NCBI RefSeq assembly: GCF_000003815.2
Contig: NC_049984.1
Coordinates: 22,499,967 to 22,563,966 of the forward strand
From: Branchiostoma floridae
Taxonomy: Eukaryota > Chordata > Leptocardii > Amphioxiformes > Branchiostomatidae
Reading direction: 5' to 3'
DNA length: 64,000 nt
Below, piece by piece: positions 1 through 13,044 of the stretch. Position 1 is the first letter of the stretch. The number at the start of each line of letters is the position of its first letter. The notes beneath the pieces were generated by a model. That model made no database searches. It had not been told where the DNA came from and was given only the letters and a program-made list of their open reading frames with translations. A program made the position numbers and the translations under genes.

Positions 1-2340
1 AGTAAAAAGATCTCGCCGTACCCTAAAAATCTCACAGTGCCAGTCCCTTTCCGCCTTGCGGAATAGCCGGCCACGGGGCGCACTCACACGAAAGTCGCAT
101 CTAAATATCCTTTTCGAGCGGGTACGGAGAGATTGGCGGGTACGGCGAGCTTTTGGGGCGGGTACGGCGATAGTTCATGCGTACGGTGGAAAAGGAGTTT
201 CATGGGGGTGATAAAGCTGGATAAGTTGTTTTGGATTGCGTTTGAGAGGGAATTCGTGTCAATAGTTACTGTACTACTAATTGACCATGTGTCCCTGCAT
301 GGTGTATGTTACTTCAATGATATAATTTATGACTTCATTCGGAATATTCAAAACGATGAAGAGGTGTCAATTGCTTTTCTAATGAAAAAACTTTCCAATC
401 AACTTAAGCATTGTTCATCATAAGTACGAGACACTTTAACAACTGATTTTTTCCTTTCAAATATGGTCGAAAACGTGTTTGAATGGGCAAAAATTGACGT
501 CCAGTGAATTAGATGTTCTCCATATGGAATCGAATCAGGATAGCCTGATGCGGAAAAAGATGCCATGTCATTATTAACAGGATGTCCCTTACGATAAATC
601 ATTTGCCACTGTTGTCGGGTGGTTCCTTTGGAAAGGCCCGTCAAACGCCCCATAATACTTAAAATCTAAGTCATAACCGCGGGAATAATTCCTTTAAATG
701 GCTTTAAAATTTATGATTTTTAGACAGTTTTGAAATGATAAACAAAGAAAATGTTTTGAAAAGTAATAACCGAGGATTGAACTGAAGGCCTGTCGTATGG
801 TTTTTAAGTCTATGACAATGCAAGTCGGGCTATTGCAACTATTCTTATTAAATGATGTCTACTCATTCAAACCTATATGCTGTGATTCCTGATCCATCAC
901 TGAGAAGGTATAACTCTCCACGGTCAGTTTCACCTCTGATGGTCCTTAACAAGTCTGGTAAGCTGACTTGACATAGGCCGTCCTGACCACTGATTAACTT
1001 TTTTTTTAAATTCTAGAAACATTACAACTTTTCGCGAACAGTTTTTACCTCTAATGGTCCTGTTCCAGTCTGGTAAGCTGACCCCCGTCCGTTCAGACCA
1101 GTCTTATAATGTTAATTTAGTCACTCGGTACGGCCCCATAGATGGAACCCCTTCCTTAGGTTCATAATCTATTATCTATAATCAACGCGTGGTTGAATAC
1201 TTGATAAATACTAAAGTGTCGTGATTTACATATTTGGCGGAGAAACTGTTGTACATTTATGACGAAAATTATTTTGATTTAATTTTACAGGTTATGGGAA
1301 TTACAGGCCGCATAATCTTTAACTTGCATAATTCATAACTTGCTATATTAAATTTGGGAATATCTAGCATGAATATCTAACAAAAATCATGACGATTCTT
1401 ATGGATTAATACTCATTCAAATTCTAAAATCAAAACGGCTCCTGCATGTCCAAAAAGGCACTGTGGGAGCAAACTCTGTTACAGGACTTATTTTCTACAC
1501 CAGGAGGTATATTTATCTTTGAAAGGTTCAAGAATACAAAAAATTCACGACGAGATCATACCCGATGTTAGTGCAATCACTCAACTACTTTCTGTGGCCA
1601 TGTGAAAATTCGCATAAAGCAGTCTTCGTACATATGTTATTTAATTCGTAACGCTTGTGACCGCATCTGTAACTATAGTCAGTGACACCTATTGCCGCAG
1701 TACATTATGGGTAAGTCAATATTGTCAGTCTGTCCAGTTTTGTAAACTTACATTTCCACACTAAACTTGAGTTCTGTATGAAGATATTATATATGCATTA
1801 ATCTAATTTCCTTTTAAAATAAATATATCATAATACTACAATCTTGGCAACTTTTTAAAACTCTCTCTTTCTAATTGGTTAAGATAAATTTTCTAATTGA
1901 ACAACACCTGGCTATGTTTGTTTTAAATATGAAATGAAGTTGCATAATCTTAATTAGGTTTGAAAGTCCTTTGAATAAAGAACATAAGCTTTCATTTCAA
2001 AGGAAATGCTTTCATTTCAAAGGAAATTCAGAAATATACATATTGAATTATTGAAAGACGAGGTGCCTCTAGCAAAGGTATAGGTAACAGAAGGGAAGTT
2101 TTATAAGCTTGCCTGCATAATTTGATATTATTATTATCATGTTGCCCTGGGGATTTTTTTTTCTAAATCAGATTCGTAGATGTTACCATCATGAAGATGA
2201 AAGGCGGCCCATAGCGATAACTGTAGCAGCATCTCTTCTCCCTAAGTCAGAAACATCAAGCTTAGGCAAGCTTGACTTCACTGAATCAATGAAATTGCGG
2301 AGCAGGGGTTACGAGGCTGCTCGGGAAAGTCCCTACCCCA
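1..2340. other. No gene recognised; AT-rich spacer
   Basis: I see no exon with conserved protein sequence and no complete element here. The first 200 bases hold a few loose copies of a GCGGGTACGG motif. Two related stretches near 905-965 and 1036-1100 share a phrase ending in GTCTGGTAAGCTGAC, about 130 bp apart, which looks like an old local duplication. The only open frames are short and show no family resemblance. Confidence 0.5.
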
Positions 2341-2344
2341 TTTT

Positions 2345-2603
2345 GGCCGGAATGGTTTCATCCGCATCACATCTCACCATCACACATGTGGCGGGTTCTT
2401 TTACGTGCCCGGGGTGTGGCTCTTCCCAAACACGGGACCTCCATTTAACGTCCTATCCGTGGGACGGTACTCATTTTCACCTGAGTAAAGGGAGGAAAGT
2501 CGTGTAAAATGCATTTCCAAGGGCACAAGATCGGTAACACGGCAGTCGGATTCGAACCCGCGACCTCTCGGCAAACACACTGCCACTGCGCTACGCGGTC
2601 CCA
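2345..2603 (-). repeat. tRNA-derived SINE copy
   Basis: Read on the minus strand from 2603, a tRNA-like head shows an A-box-like stretch (TAGCGCAGTGGCAG) and a B box (GGTTCGAATCC). It is followed by the phrase CTTGTGCCCTTGG, then a body with ACGACTTTCCTC and CCATTTAACGTCC in complement. Related copies lie at 7371, 16625, 31690 and 45790. The middle part resembles the conserved SINE domain described in many marine invertebrates (Nin-DC); that match is from memory. Confidence 0.7.
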
Positions 2604-3059
2604 CAAAATAATATAATCGTGTTTCGAAAATTGTTCAAAGTGACCGTACACTATATGGTTTTTGTTCAAAGATGAATATTCAGATAGATTTGTATGGCTA
2701 TAAAGCACAACAGTACTTCCAAAGGCCTAGAATGAATGGAACAAAACATAGCCGCTTTACCTTGATACTGAACAATATTCACACAATGAAACATGTTGTC
2801 AATGATATGAAATGGCATTTTTACATTTCCACAAAAAATTTCAATGCGCTGAGCAGTATTCCTACAATAAAAGACTCTTTCTTAGGCTGACAAAAAATTC
2901 ACACATGGCATGTACACAATGTAGCCTTGGTGCTAAACAGCCTTTATACAATGAACTCGTCTAATTTTGTGCCAAACATCAACACAATTATAATTTGAAT
3001 GCAATCTGCCGTTTGTAATTTAAAAAAAAAACAGTTTGTCAAAGTTATAAAAAAGCAAT

Positions 3060-3760
3060 CATATCATGAACACGTCTGTTCTTTCTATTCAACAGCATTA
3101 AGACGATTGTTGCCATGGTTATAAGTAATCAATGAGAAGCAGTCTCGTGAGGAGTCTGAAGTAATATGACATTTAACATTCTATAAAAGCTCAACAATGT
3201 TTTGCAATCTGTTTTTTGTACAAGCAAAGAACCACCCACTTTTTTTCTGCTGGAGAATGATATATTGATATGATATAAAACTAACTTACAATAAGACACA
3301 TCCAAAGTGCATAAAAAACACATTTTATATCTGTGTCACTTCACCACGACTAATTGTGTTCTTAACTTCAACAATAATTATCTTGGTTTATAACCTAGCA
3401 GACAGCGCACGTTTAGTCAACACTGAAGAAAGCATATGTCGATAAGCAACTTTTTTTCAACCTTTATTTAGCCTTGAGAAACATAACTTGAGTTACATAA
3501 AGCCGGTACATAAGCCGTCGGCCTAAGACGGTTTCCAAGGGTTCAAGGTTTTGAAGAGGTCACTTATTGATTATTCAACAGAATCTGCAAGTGTTTCTCT
3601 CTCTACGCACACACTACTTTTTTTTTAGAACCAATCTTATTTTACTATCGAAGAACCACCCACCTTTAATCTAGAAGACGCACGGATATACGAAGCAATA
3701 TTGTGATAAGTCTGAACTAAGGCTGTTCCTATGAAAGAGTTCGATGACATTTTTCATTGT
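3060..3760. repeat. Dispersed copies of the GAACCACCCAC repeat
   Basis: Two partial copies (about 3060-3300 and 3640-3760) of the repeat that is tandemly arranged at 9930-11230. Diagnostic phrases are AAGAACCACCCAC, CTGCTAGA (or a variant), ATATTGATATGA and AAGTCTGAACTAAG. No coding content. Confidence 0.6.
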
Positions 3761-4521
3761 CTTACAAAAAAAGCCAAATTTTGTTAATAAATTAAGGTTT
3801 ATTGTTAACGTTTATAAAATGATAATCAAACAGTAGAAAACCATGAAAAGAACGCAAACATTGGTGACAAGGAGTTGATTAGATGGCGTGACGCAGATGA
3901 ATGTTTACAATTCAGGAACGCGGCCTGACGTTTTTATGATGCTAATGAGAATTGTTCCATGCGCATCAATTTTCGGCTGTTTTCAAAACAAAGTTTTCAA
4001 CCTTCTATTCAAATACAATTCAATCTCTACAACTGGATAAAAACGGATATTTACTTCCGGACGTTTCGAGTGACATCCATCACTCTTCTTCATCATAAAG
4101 TGAACGTAGTAGTAATCAGTGGGGAAACTTCTACCTCCAAAGTCATCAACGCTGTCCAGAGTTCCCCAAGACTCCATCCTAGGCCCTCTCCTGTTCCTGT
4201 TCCTCATCTTCCATACTAAAACTTCTACAAGACAGCTGCAAAGGAAGCAAATACGAATCTTTATACGCCAAATATTGACGAAAAAGTATCGAAAATGTAT
4301 AATATTATCTTTGGATTTACACATCTATTTAAATATCGATGTAAAAGAACAAGAAAGAATAATCTATTATTTGGTATGCCATATTTCGTGTGTCAACCCC
4401 CTGACCATTATCTAGACAATCTTTTTTTTTTTTTTACTTTTTTTTTTTAATTCGCACGCTCGCATTAGTTCCTGGATTACCACAGGTTTTCATCAATGTA
4501 ATCAATGATGTAAACTGTAAG

Positions 4522-4723
4522 TACTGTAAATGCAGAAATGTTCGCGGTGGATTAATGTTCGCGGTTTTCGCGGCGGCCGCTTCACCGCGAATTTAAAACC
4601 GCCGCAAACATTTTCCATAACAGTAACAGACTACAGTGCATGGCGCTACCGCGAAATTAAAACCACCGCGAAAAGTCCATTTTCCCGCTACCGCGAAATT
4701 AAATCCCCGCGAACTTTACAGTA
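4522..4723. mobile_element. MITE with TACTGTAAATGC ends
   Basis: A roughly 200-bp unit starting TACTGTAAATGC and ending with the near complement TTTACAGTA. It is filled with CCGCGAA/TTCGCGG motifs in both orientations. A diverged relative lies at 14757-15003 and a terminal fragment near 33883. No coding capacity. Confidence 0.65.
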
Positions 4724-5037
4724 CTTTGTCTGATCCTTCCCTCTTCCCTCAGGACCTCAATAATAAGCGGCATGCGGACTGATTCGAGTTTTAATGACTA
4801 AACAAAGGTTCGAACAAACAAAGTCAAATCATCATGGCCTAATAAGGGCTGTTACCCACAACGTATGCGTTTTTCCTTGTGGGTGACACTGAAGCGCACA
4901 TGTTTGTTATATGTAACAGTTGTAGATAAATTCAATGTAAGCAACCTGCAAACTGGTTGGTCATCAGTCTTAAATGGTTCTTTCAGTCATCTGACAACAA
5001 AAACGAACCCTGACTTCAAAACAAGGTAATCTAAGTA

Positions 5038-5411
5038 TTAAAGGCAACCTAAGCAATATTACTGCGTCAAAGTGGAAATATTCTGAATAAGGCAATCTGC
5101 ATGATATTGACATCTAGATCTACTGCATTGTATTTTCACATTTACATCATAATTTGATACTTTGAGCGGTTAAAAACAGCCCAGAGACAAGTTGCACTCT
5201 AAGGATATTCCTTATCATTGTACCCCCCAAAAATAAGGACTTGATCTGTAATCTTTGTGCAACTCAGTCCCGCGCTGTTTTTAACGGCTCAGTTTATGAA
5301 ATAATGATATAAATGTGCTAAAATAGTGCATTAGATGTCAATATTGTACAGATTGCCTTATTCAGAATATTTCCACTTTTAACAATGTGATATTGCTTAG
5401 GTTGCCTTTAA
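5038..5411. mobile_element. MITE with long terminal inverted repeats (TTAAAGGCAACC)
   Basis: The unit begins TTAAAGGCAACCTAAGCAAT and ends with its reverse complement ATTGCTTAGGTTGCCTTTAA. Matching continues inward through AGTGGAAATATTCTGAATAAGGCAAT, giving arms of roughly 90-100 bp. The middle is also partly self-complementary. It has no open frame and sits just outside the large inverted-arm element at 5624. Confidence 0.75.
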
Positions 5412-5623
5412 GTTCGAAATCAAATTCACAAACACACGATCTAGGTACAGTCCATTTTATTCTTCATCTCTCCTCACACATGGCCGACTTCCCCTGATTC
5501 CCTCCAGAAGTGCCTCATCTGACCCTTACCCCCGTGGCTCCCTCCCCTCTGGGCCCTACCACTTGACATACTTGTGGGGGGTTTCCACTCAACACACAAC
5601 GCTAAGCCTTTCTTATCAATTAA

Positions 5624-8600
5624 GAGCTGATGTCTGTAAAAACCAAGCAAAATCAGAAAAAGTTGGCCAAACTCAAAAAATCGATTTTCCTTAAATTTTG
5701 TGTGGTGGTAGGGCCTTGGTCCAAACCTACAAAAATGGCAAAGTTTTAGATCTGCGGTCACCGGTTGCCATGGCAACGGCCATTTTTCAAAATGGCGGAT
5801 TTTCACCAAGAGAAGGCCTTGGTCGCGTCCAAAATAGGCCTCCTTTGGACTCCTGTAGCCCCCACAAATTAACTGATATTTTATTGATTCTCGGATATGT
5901 TATTACCCATATTCTAATAAAAAAATTGATATATAGTGATGCTCAAAATGTTTTTGTAGTGAGGTGCAGCAGATGTTTGAAAATGATGTGTTTTCGTGAA
6001 TTTCCAAAATTGACAAAAATCAATTTTTTGACCATTTTTATTGACCATTAGCTCATTTACAGGCAAATCAATTTGCTTGATTTTTGGCACAGTTATAGTT
6101 TGAACCTTTGTATACATCATATGTAAAAAAAAGTTTGGGCCTTTTACGTATCGAACCGTGGTGGCCCTGAGAGTAAACCAATATTTCCATTTCAAGAAAA
6201 TCGTAACCATAGAATTATTCCTGGAAAAACAGTCATAGCTTACCAAAAATGAATTTCAGTTTCATGTTATGTAGCAGAGGAACTTACCTATCACTTATAA
6301 AAGCAGGGTTGTTCTAGATTTTTTTATAATTGCCTTTAAAATGATTTTATTGAGTTTTTTTCGTCATTTTTAGACCAAAAAATGTATATTTTGGCCCAAG
6401 CACCCTGGTATTGCAACCAAATGACCTGAAATTTGGTATAGGAATGTCCTGGACAAGTACACACATGGGTTGATAACTGGTTTGCCATGTAATAGAACAA
6501 AATGCTGAATTTGGTGACTTTTTTTGGCATTTTCGGCCCAAAAAGTACATTTTTGGCCCCTGTACCCTGGTTTTACAACCGAATGCCCTGAAATTTGGTA
6601 TAGGAATGCCCTGGACACATGCGCACATAGATTCAATAACCATTTTGGCATACTGTTCAAAAAATGCTTAATTTTTTCCAAAAAAAGTACATTTTTGGCT
6701 CCCATACCCTACATTTTTGGCTCCCATACCCTGGTTTTACAACTGATGAATGACCTGGAATTCGGTATAGCAATGCCCTGAACATACATGTATGCGCACA
6801 TGGATTCAATAACATGTTTTGCATACAGTACAACAAAATGCTTTATTTTGAACATTTTGCCATTCATTTTTTCGCTCCTGTTCCCTGGTTTTCCAAGTAA
6901 ATAACCGGTAAAAATTTGGTATAGGAGCGCCTTGGGAATGGCTTTTATAACCCGTTTTTGCATACAGTGCAACAAAACGCTTAATGTTGTACTTTTGGGT
7001 CATTGTTTTACCCAAAGTACATTTCTGGCTCCTGTTCCCTATTAGGCATTACAGGCAAATGACCTCCTAGACGCCTGTAACCCCCAAAAAGTAAGAGATA
7101 TTCTATTGATTCCCGTATATGTTATTACCCATATTTAGTAATAAGAAAAGTGATATAAAGTTATACTCGAAAGTTTTTTGTAGTGAGGTGCAGCAAATGT
7201 TAAAAGATGACGTGTCTTTGTAAATTGCCAAAAAGTTTCAGAATTTCAGATTATTTAGTTGGAAAAACAGGGTACAGGAGCCAAAATGTTTTTTTGGGGG
7301 GGGGGGTAAAAAAAATGGCAAAAAAACACACAAAATTTATCATTTTGCTGTACTGTATGACAAGCATTCGGCTCGAAACCGAGAGGTGGCGGGTTCGAAT
7401 CCGACTGCTGTGTCACCGATCTTGTGCCCTTGGGAAAGGCACTTTACACGACTTTCCTCACTTAACTCAGGTTTAAATGAGTATCTAGCTTCGGCATCTC
7501 AATGTCCACGTTCAAGGTTCAAGGTTCTAGCTTCGGCTAGTGGCCTTGGCGGGGCTTTGTGGCCGAGACAAGCCTTAGGGGCATGTTCGGGCATGACGCA
7601 CCCGCCATGACACACGAGTTGCGCGATCGGGGGTAGGAGGAACCCCTCACATCCTTGGTCGGAAGTCCTCCTAGGAGACGGAAACTCCAAATAATAAACC
7701 TGCATCTGCTGAGGCCGTCTTACGTGGCAAACAGTTCTGTCCCTGTATGACTTAGTGCGCCAGTAGACGAGAGGGTGGAGAAGGGAGTGCACACCCCTCC
7801 TTCACCTTAAAAATAGTCACGTGCAGGCCAGGCAGACTGGTCGTCTAATCAACCTTTTCTGCCTACCATTGATCTTCGGATACGAAGAAACAGCCATCAT
7901 CATGCCAAAATTATTATTGACTCTATGTGCGCATGTGTCCAGGGCATTTCCATACCAAATGTCAGGTCATTTAGTTGTAAAACCAGGGTTCAATGGGCCA
8001 AAAATGTACTTTTGGCGCCAAAAATTACAGAAAGAGCCAGAAATGTACTTTGGGTAAAACAATGACCAAAAATTACAACATTACGCGTTTTGTTGTACTG
8101 TATGCAAAAACGGGTTATAAAAGCCATTCCCAAGGCGCTCCTATACCAAATTTTTACCGGTTATTTACTTGGAAAACCAGGGAACAGGAGCAAAAAATGA
8201 TTTTGGGAAAAAAGAATGGCAAAATGTTCAAAATAAAGCATTTTGTTGTACTGTATGCAAAACATGTTATTGAATTCATGTGCGCATACATGTATGTTCA
8301 GGGCATTGCTATACCGAATTCCAGGTCATTCATCAGTTGTAAAACCAGGGTATGGGAGCCAAAAATGTACTTTTTTTGGAAAAAATTAAGCATTTTGTTG
8401 AACAGTATGCCAAAATGGTTATTGAATCTATGTGCGCATGTGTCCAGGGCATTCCTATACCAAATTTCAGGGCATTCGGTTGTAAAACCAGGGTACAGGG
8501 GCCAAAAATGTACTTTTTGGGCCGAAAATGCCAAAAAAAGTCACCAAATTCAGCATTTTGTTCTATTACATGGCAAACCAGTTATCAACCCATGTGTGTA

Positions 8601-9425
8601 CTTGTCCAGGACATTCCTATACCAAATTTCAGGTCATTTGGTTGCAATACCAGGGTGCTTGGGCCAAAATATACATTTTTTGGTCTAAAAATGACGAAAA
8701 AAACTCAATAAAATCATTTTAAAGGCAATTATAAAAAAATCTAGAACAACCCTGCTTTTATAAGTGATAGGTAAGTTCCTCTGCTACATAACATGAAACT
8801 GAAATTCATTTTTGGTAAGCTATGACTGTTTTTCCAGGAATAATTCTATGGTTACGATTTTCTTGAAATGGAAATATTGGTTTACTCTCGGGGCCACCAC
8901 GGTTCGATACGTAAAAGGCCCAAACTTTTTTTTACATATGATGTATACAAAGGTTCAAACTATAACTGTGCCAAAAATCAAGCAAATTGATTTGCCTGTA
9001 AATGAGCTAATGGTCAATAAAAATGGTCAAAAAATTGATTTTTGTCAATTTTGGAAATTCACGAAAACACATCATTTTCAAACATCTGCTGCACCTCACT
9101 ACAAAAACATTTTGAGCATCACTATATATCATTTTTTTCATTAGAATATGGGTAATAACATATCCGAGAATCAATAAAATATCAGTTAATTTGTGGGGGC
9201 TACAGGAGTCCAAAGGAGGCCTATTTTGGACGCGACCAAGGCCTTCCCTTGCTGAAAATCCGCCATTTTGAAAAATGGCCGTTGCCATGGCAACCGGTGA
9301 CCTCAGATCTAAAACTTTGCCATTTTTGTAGGTTTGGACCAAGGCCCTACCACCACACAAAATTTAAGGAAAATCGATTTTTTTAGTTTGGCCACCCTAT
9401 GCTTGGTTTTTACAGACAGAGCCTC
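5624..9425. mobile_element. Large element with 1.4-kb inverted arms, TTAA-flanked
   Basis: The left arm (5624-7036) is repeated in reverse at 8031-9425, separated by a roughly 1-kb spacer. The ends read GAG(G)CT, a short mismatch, then TGTCTGTAAAAACCAAGC, and are flanked on both sides by TTAA (5620-5623 and 9426-9429), the target site used by piggyBac-type elements. The arms contain degenerate tandem units of about 130-140 bp with the phrases ATACCAAATTTCAGG, TGTAAAACCAGGG and AAAAATGTACTTTTT. Open frames up to 231 codons in the arms are mirror images of each other and resemble no protein I know. The spacer holds a nested SINE-like repeat. Its status as a transposon is inference from ends and target site. 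Confidence 0.7.
7371..7815 (+). repeat. Head-truncated SINE plus dispersed body, nested in the spacer
   Basis: Starts near a tRNA-like B box (GGTTCGAATCC at about 7391) without an A box. It continues through CTTGTGCCCTTGGGAAAGGC and ACGACTTTCCTCAC, then a body with GTGGCCGAGACAAGCCTTAG and GACGAGAGGGTGGAGAAGG. The same body appears in opposite orientation at 31431-31690 inside a CLPTM1L intron. No gene. Confidence 0.6.
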
Positions 9426-9737
9426 TTAAATGTCTCTAATTTTATTACAGCAGTTTGACATTTGAACTCTGACAATTGTGGATCGACATATGCATATAAG
9501 TCAACTCAATTGTTGGCGCATCTTCATATGCAAAGGACTATTTTGTAACTTTGTAGAGAAGAAGACAAACAAGAAAGCGTCTGAAAAAAGCTGGCCGGTG
9601 CGTATTTTGGAAAAAAGCCTGGATGTTAAACAAAATCACACGACAAAAGAGTTTTTAAACATCGAATTACTGAATTGGTCTTTCTTCTATTAAAAAACAC
9701 TACATGAGAGTTGTCTAACAAAGAAAAAAAATTAGCA

Positions 9738-9795
9738 AGTGGGGTTCGAACATACGGCGTGCTGTAGACCGCTCGGCCACGCTGGCTCGATTACG
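9738..9795 (-). repeat. tRNA-like fragment with A and B boxes
   Basis: On the minus strand the sequence GTGGCCGAGCGG (A-box-like) is followed by ATGTTCGAACCCC (B-box-like) only about 20 bases later. The spacing is too short for a functional tRNA, so this is a decayed tRNA-Leu/Ser-like pseudogene or SINE head. Confidence 0.45.
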
Positions 9796-9929
9796 CAATA
9801 GCACGTATAGAAGGGCTATTTGGTTAAAGTGACCGATCCATCCATCCATGCAACCGCTTCTCCCGTCTCATAGCCGGTGCTACGCACCGGCAAAAAACAT
9901 AAGGCAAAGTTCTCCTTGACGATTTCTTC

Positions 9930-11230
9930 CAGCTGAGACTATTGTACAGCTTTTACGCATTACCAGCAAGCAAAGAACAGCCCACTTTTTTATGAATATG
10001 AGAAGCACTCTTGTAATAAGTCTGAAGTAAGTTGACCTCTGTCCTTTTGTAAAACTTCGACGACGTTTTGCGATCTCCTTTCTTTCACAAGCAAAGAACC
10101 ACCCACCTTCTTCTGCTAGACAATGATATATTGATATGAAAAGCAATCTAGTTATACGTCTGAAGTAAGATTACTTTTTTTTTTCATTCTGTAAAAAAGT
10201 TCCACTAGTACTACATTTGCAATCTTGTTTTTAACGGCAAAGAACCACCCACCCTGTTTTGCTAGACAATGAAATATTGATATGAAAAGCAATCTAGTTA
10301 TACGTCTGAAGTAAGATTACTTTTTTAATTCTGTGAAAAGTTCTACTAGTACTACATTTGCAATCTTGTTTTTAAAGGCAAAGAACCACCCACCCTCTTT
10401 TGCTAGACGATGCAATATTGATATGTGAATCAATCTCGCGATAGCTCTGAAGTAAGATGACATTTGTCCTTTTGTAAAAGCACGACGATGTTTTGCAGTC
10501 TCCTTTTTTACAGACGGAGAACCGCCCACTTTCTTGTGCTAGACGATGAAATATTGTCGATGTAAGAAGCAAGCTTGTGACAAGTCTGAAGATGACGACT
10601 GTCCTCCTGTAAAAAGCTTCACGACGTTTTGCAACTTTTTATTTATTTTTTATCATTTTTTTATTCACATATATTTTGAGAGTATGAGGCAGAAAGCACA
10701 AATTGCTTATATTAAGCCTTCTACTCAAGAAACATACGCATAAAACAAGAATAATAAACCACATTACATACATAAGTACAAAATGTATAACAGAAAAGTA
10801 AATTTAAACAAGACAAGTTGGTGCTGAATCAATTAGGAGAACATGCCTGTATAATGGATATAGGTACATGTAATGACAAGATCAAAAATGTTACAGTTCT
10901 GTTGATGTGAGAGATATGTTGATCCTGATAACAGTAAAGTACATAAAGTAGTGTCGTTGAGGTGCTTTAGGTCTACTATAATATTGGAGACAGCCGAGAA
11001 CAAAGAACTTCTTTGGCTGGTATAGAGTGTCACCGTGTGTAGGAGATAATGTTGCAGTGTAGGAGATAATGTTTCAACTTTTTGTTCACAAGCAAAGAAC
11101 CACCCAGCTTCGTCTGTAATCTTCTTTTTTTACAAGCAAAGATCCACCCACCTTTTTCTGCTAGACATTGATAGATAAATATAAGATGCAATATTGTGAA
11201 AAGTCTGAACTAAATGACCTTTGACTTTGT
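9930..11230. repeat. Tandem block of a roughly 140-bp repeat
   Basis: At least five degenerate copies follow each other (markers near 9965, 10085, 10240, 10380 and 10515), with two more near 11090 and 11135. Each carries CAAAGAACCACCCAC, CTGCTAGACAATGA, ATATTGATATGA, TCTGAAGTAAG and TTTTGTAAAA. Two dispersed copies lie at 3060-3760. A low-complexity AT-rich interval (10640-11040) interrupts the block. The open frames in it are repeat translations. Confidence 0.7.
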
Positions 11231-11533
11231 GTAAAAGATCCCCTTGGCAATCATCGACCCAGTACAAATAGAAATGGCCAGCAAAAGTGTATTATGAGCC
11301 GAAAAAAGCCCCCAGAGAGCCTGCTATGGAGTCTTACTAAACACCATTATTCAGTCTGTACTTAGGTCCGACTGTTTTTACCAGAATTCATTTTTCACCA
11401 ATCTCTGGCGCCGCCTCTACACATAGCCATAATATTGTCAGCTTGTCTTGAAATGTTGTACATATTCTTTGTTTTCATGTTTGTCCCTGTGTCATATGGG
11501 CCAGTGAGAGCCTGAAATAAAGAAATAATAAAC

Positions 11534-11880
11534 AGGTTTCGTTTGACTTCTCTTTTGGGAGCAGAGGGAGACCAAAAGCCCCATCTTTTCTACAATTTGT
11601 GGGCTCTGCGATTTCAAGAGAAAAGTGGCTTTCTGTTCGTCTGTCAATGTGAGGAAGTTGGGATATGTCTTTGTGGCTCTTGTCTAAACAGAGTGATTAT
11701 TTCGGTTTGGATGAATGAACACTTGGAAATAAATTGTGTTTCGTCTTCCACTGCTTTCGATGCACAATATTTACAATTTCTTTCACACATGTACACTGGT
11801 AATCTATTATCTCTCCCTCTTTCTACTTCAAGAGGATGGATATCAAGGTGATCATGATATAATAACAAGGCACACACCAG
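11534..11880 (-). pseudogene. LINE ORF2 C-terminal remnant
   Basis: The minus-strand frame at 11644-11877 contains HPLEVERGR, a C-x2-C motif (CKYC) and VEDETQFISKCSF. It matches the fragment at 45252-45722 (HPLEIEKGR, CKYC, VEDESHFITNCSF). This cysteine/histidine pattern is typical of the extreme C-terminus of non-LTR retrotransposon ORF2 proteins, after the reverse transcriptase. Only the tail is present and the frame is short, so this is a dead 5'-truncated copy. Confidence 0.65.
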
Positions 11881-11993
11881 GGGGCCCCAAATCGACCTTA
11901 ATCATTGTCCGTACACCTACAGCTACCCACGTATTCAATGTCATTACAATCCATTCTCTGGTTCTTCAGTTATGCTGGCCACATATATCTGGA

Positions 11994-12136
11994 AACACAC
12001 ACACACAGGAACACACGCACGGACACACACACACGGACACACACACATGGACGGACACACAGACACACACATGGACACACACACGGACACACACACAGAC
12101 ACAGACACACACACGGACACACACACACACAGAGAC
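11994..12136. repeat. CA-rich microsatellite
   Basis: An imperfect (CA)n run with interspersed GGAC (motif ACACACGGAC). Long His/Thr-rich or Cys/Val-rich translations on both strands are products of the repeat, not genes. Confidence 0.95.
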
Positions 12137-12649
12137 TACAAGACCTCCATTTTTCACAAGGAAATAAGCAGATAGAACATGACTGACTTGTGCTACATTC
12201 CACTTTTCTTATCAACATCTTTATTCTTATTCTGTATCAGATTTCAGCCTAACTCTCTTTATTTTGTTGTGTCTACTATATGATTTCATAGTAAAAAAAT
12301 TAACCTGGTGACAGGAATCAAGAACTGGATGTATGATTTGTAAGATTCAACGTTCAATAACATCAGAAGGGTGAATAAGGTATGTATATGTATTTTGTAT
12401 AAAATTATGTATATGTTCATTGAGTAATTACTTGTGATTGTTTGCTTGTGCAGTGAGAGGTTTGCTTGTCATCAAGAACTATTGTATTTTAGTGTCATTG
12501 GTGACATAAAACCAAAGGAAATACATGTACCATAGCAAGACAATTCTTACAAGTCAGTGAAGAACATGTCACTCATATCTTGATACATTTACAATAAGCT
12601 GTGCTCTGTGAGCTTCTTTGTGTTACACTCTCGAATTATACTAGTTTAC

Positions 12650-12950
12650 ACTGAGTCCATTCTCCTACGTAGAGACATTCAACAGCGCAAGCAAACTGCC
12701 ACTTGTCTGTACTCTGCTATCTCAACCGTCACCATCAGTTCCTGTGGGCGTCGCCACAAACCAGCTATCAGCCAATCAGAGAATGGCCTTTCAGTTTTCA
12801 AAAGGGATCTCGCAAATATAAGAGTAATCTCATTAATATTTATAAGCAGGGCGGTCAGGAACTGATGGTGACGGTTGAGATAGCAGAGTACAGACAAGGG
12901 GCGGTTTGCTGGCGCCATTGGATGTCTCTGCTTAGGAGAATGACTGAGTC
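12650..12950. mobile_element. Fold-back MITE just 3' of PNP
   Basis: Two inverted arms of about 95-100 bp: the left contains ACTTGTCTGTACTCTGCTAT and CAACCGTCACCATCAGTTCC, and the right contains their complements. A 110-bp middle separates them. No coding capacity. It lies about 95 bp downstream of the PNP stop codon, so it may fall in the 3' untranslated region. Confidence 0.75.
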
Positions 12951-13044
12951 AGCAGTCGTATACAAATCTGACCAAGTTTTTTTTTCAACTAGAATAGGCA
13001 CTCTTTGTAACACGGGTTTCCTTCTCCGACCAGAGCTGCCCAAG

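Noticed and set aside
7993-8688. 231-codon plus-strand frame
   Set aside because: It lies in the right inverted arm of the 5624-9425 element; the left arm shows the mirrored frames, several frames are open at once, and the peptide is made of degenerate repeat units (LYQISGH, AKMVIE) with no family resemblance.
11736-12218. His/Thr-rich and Cys/Val-rich frames on both strands
   Set aside because: Translations of the CA-rich microsatellite; open in several frames because the repeat lacks stop codons.
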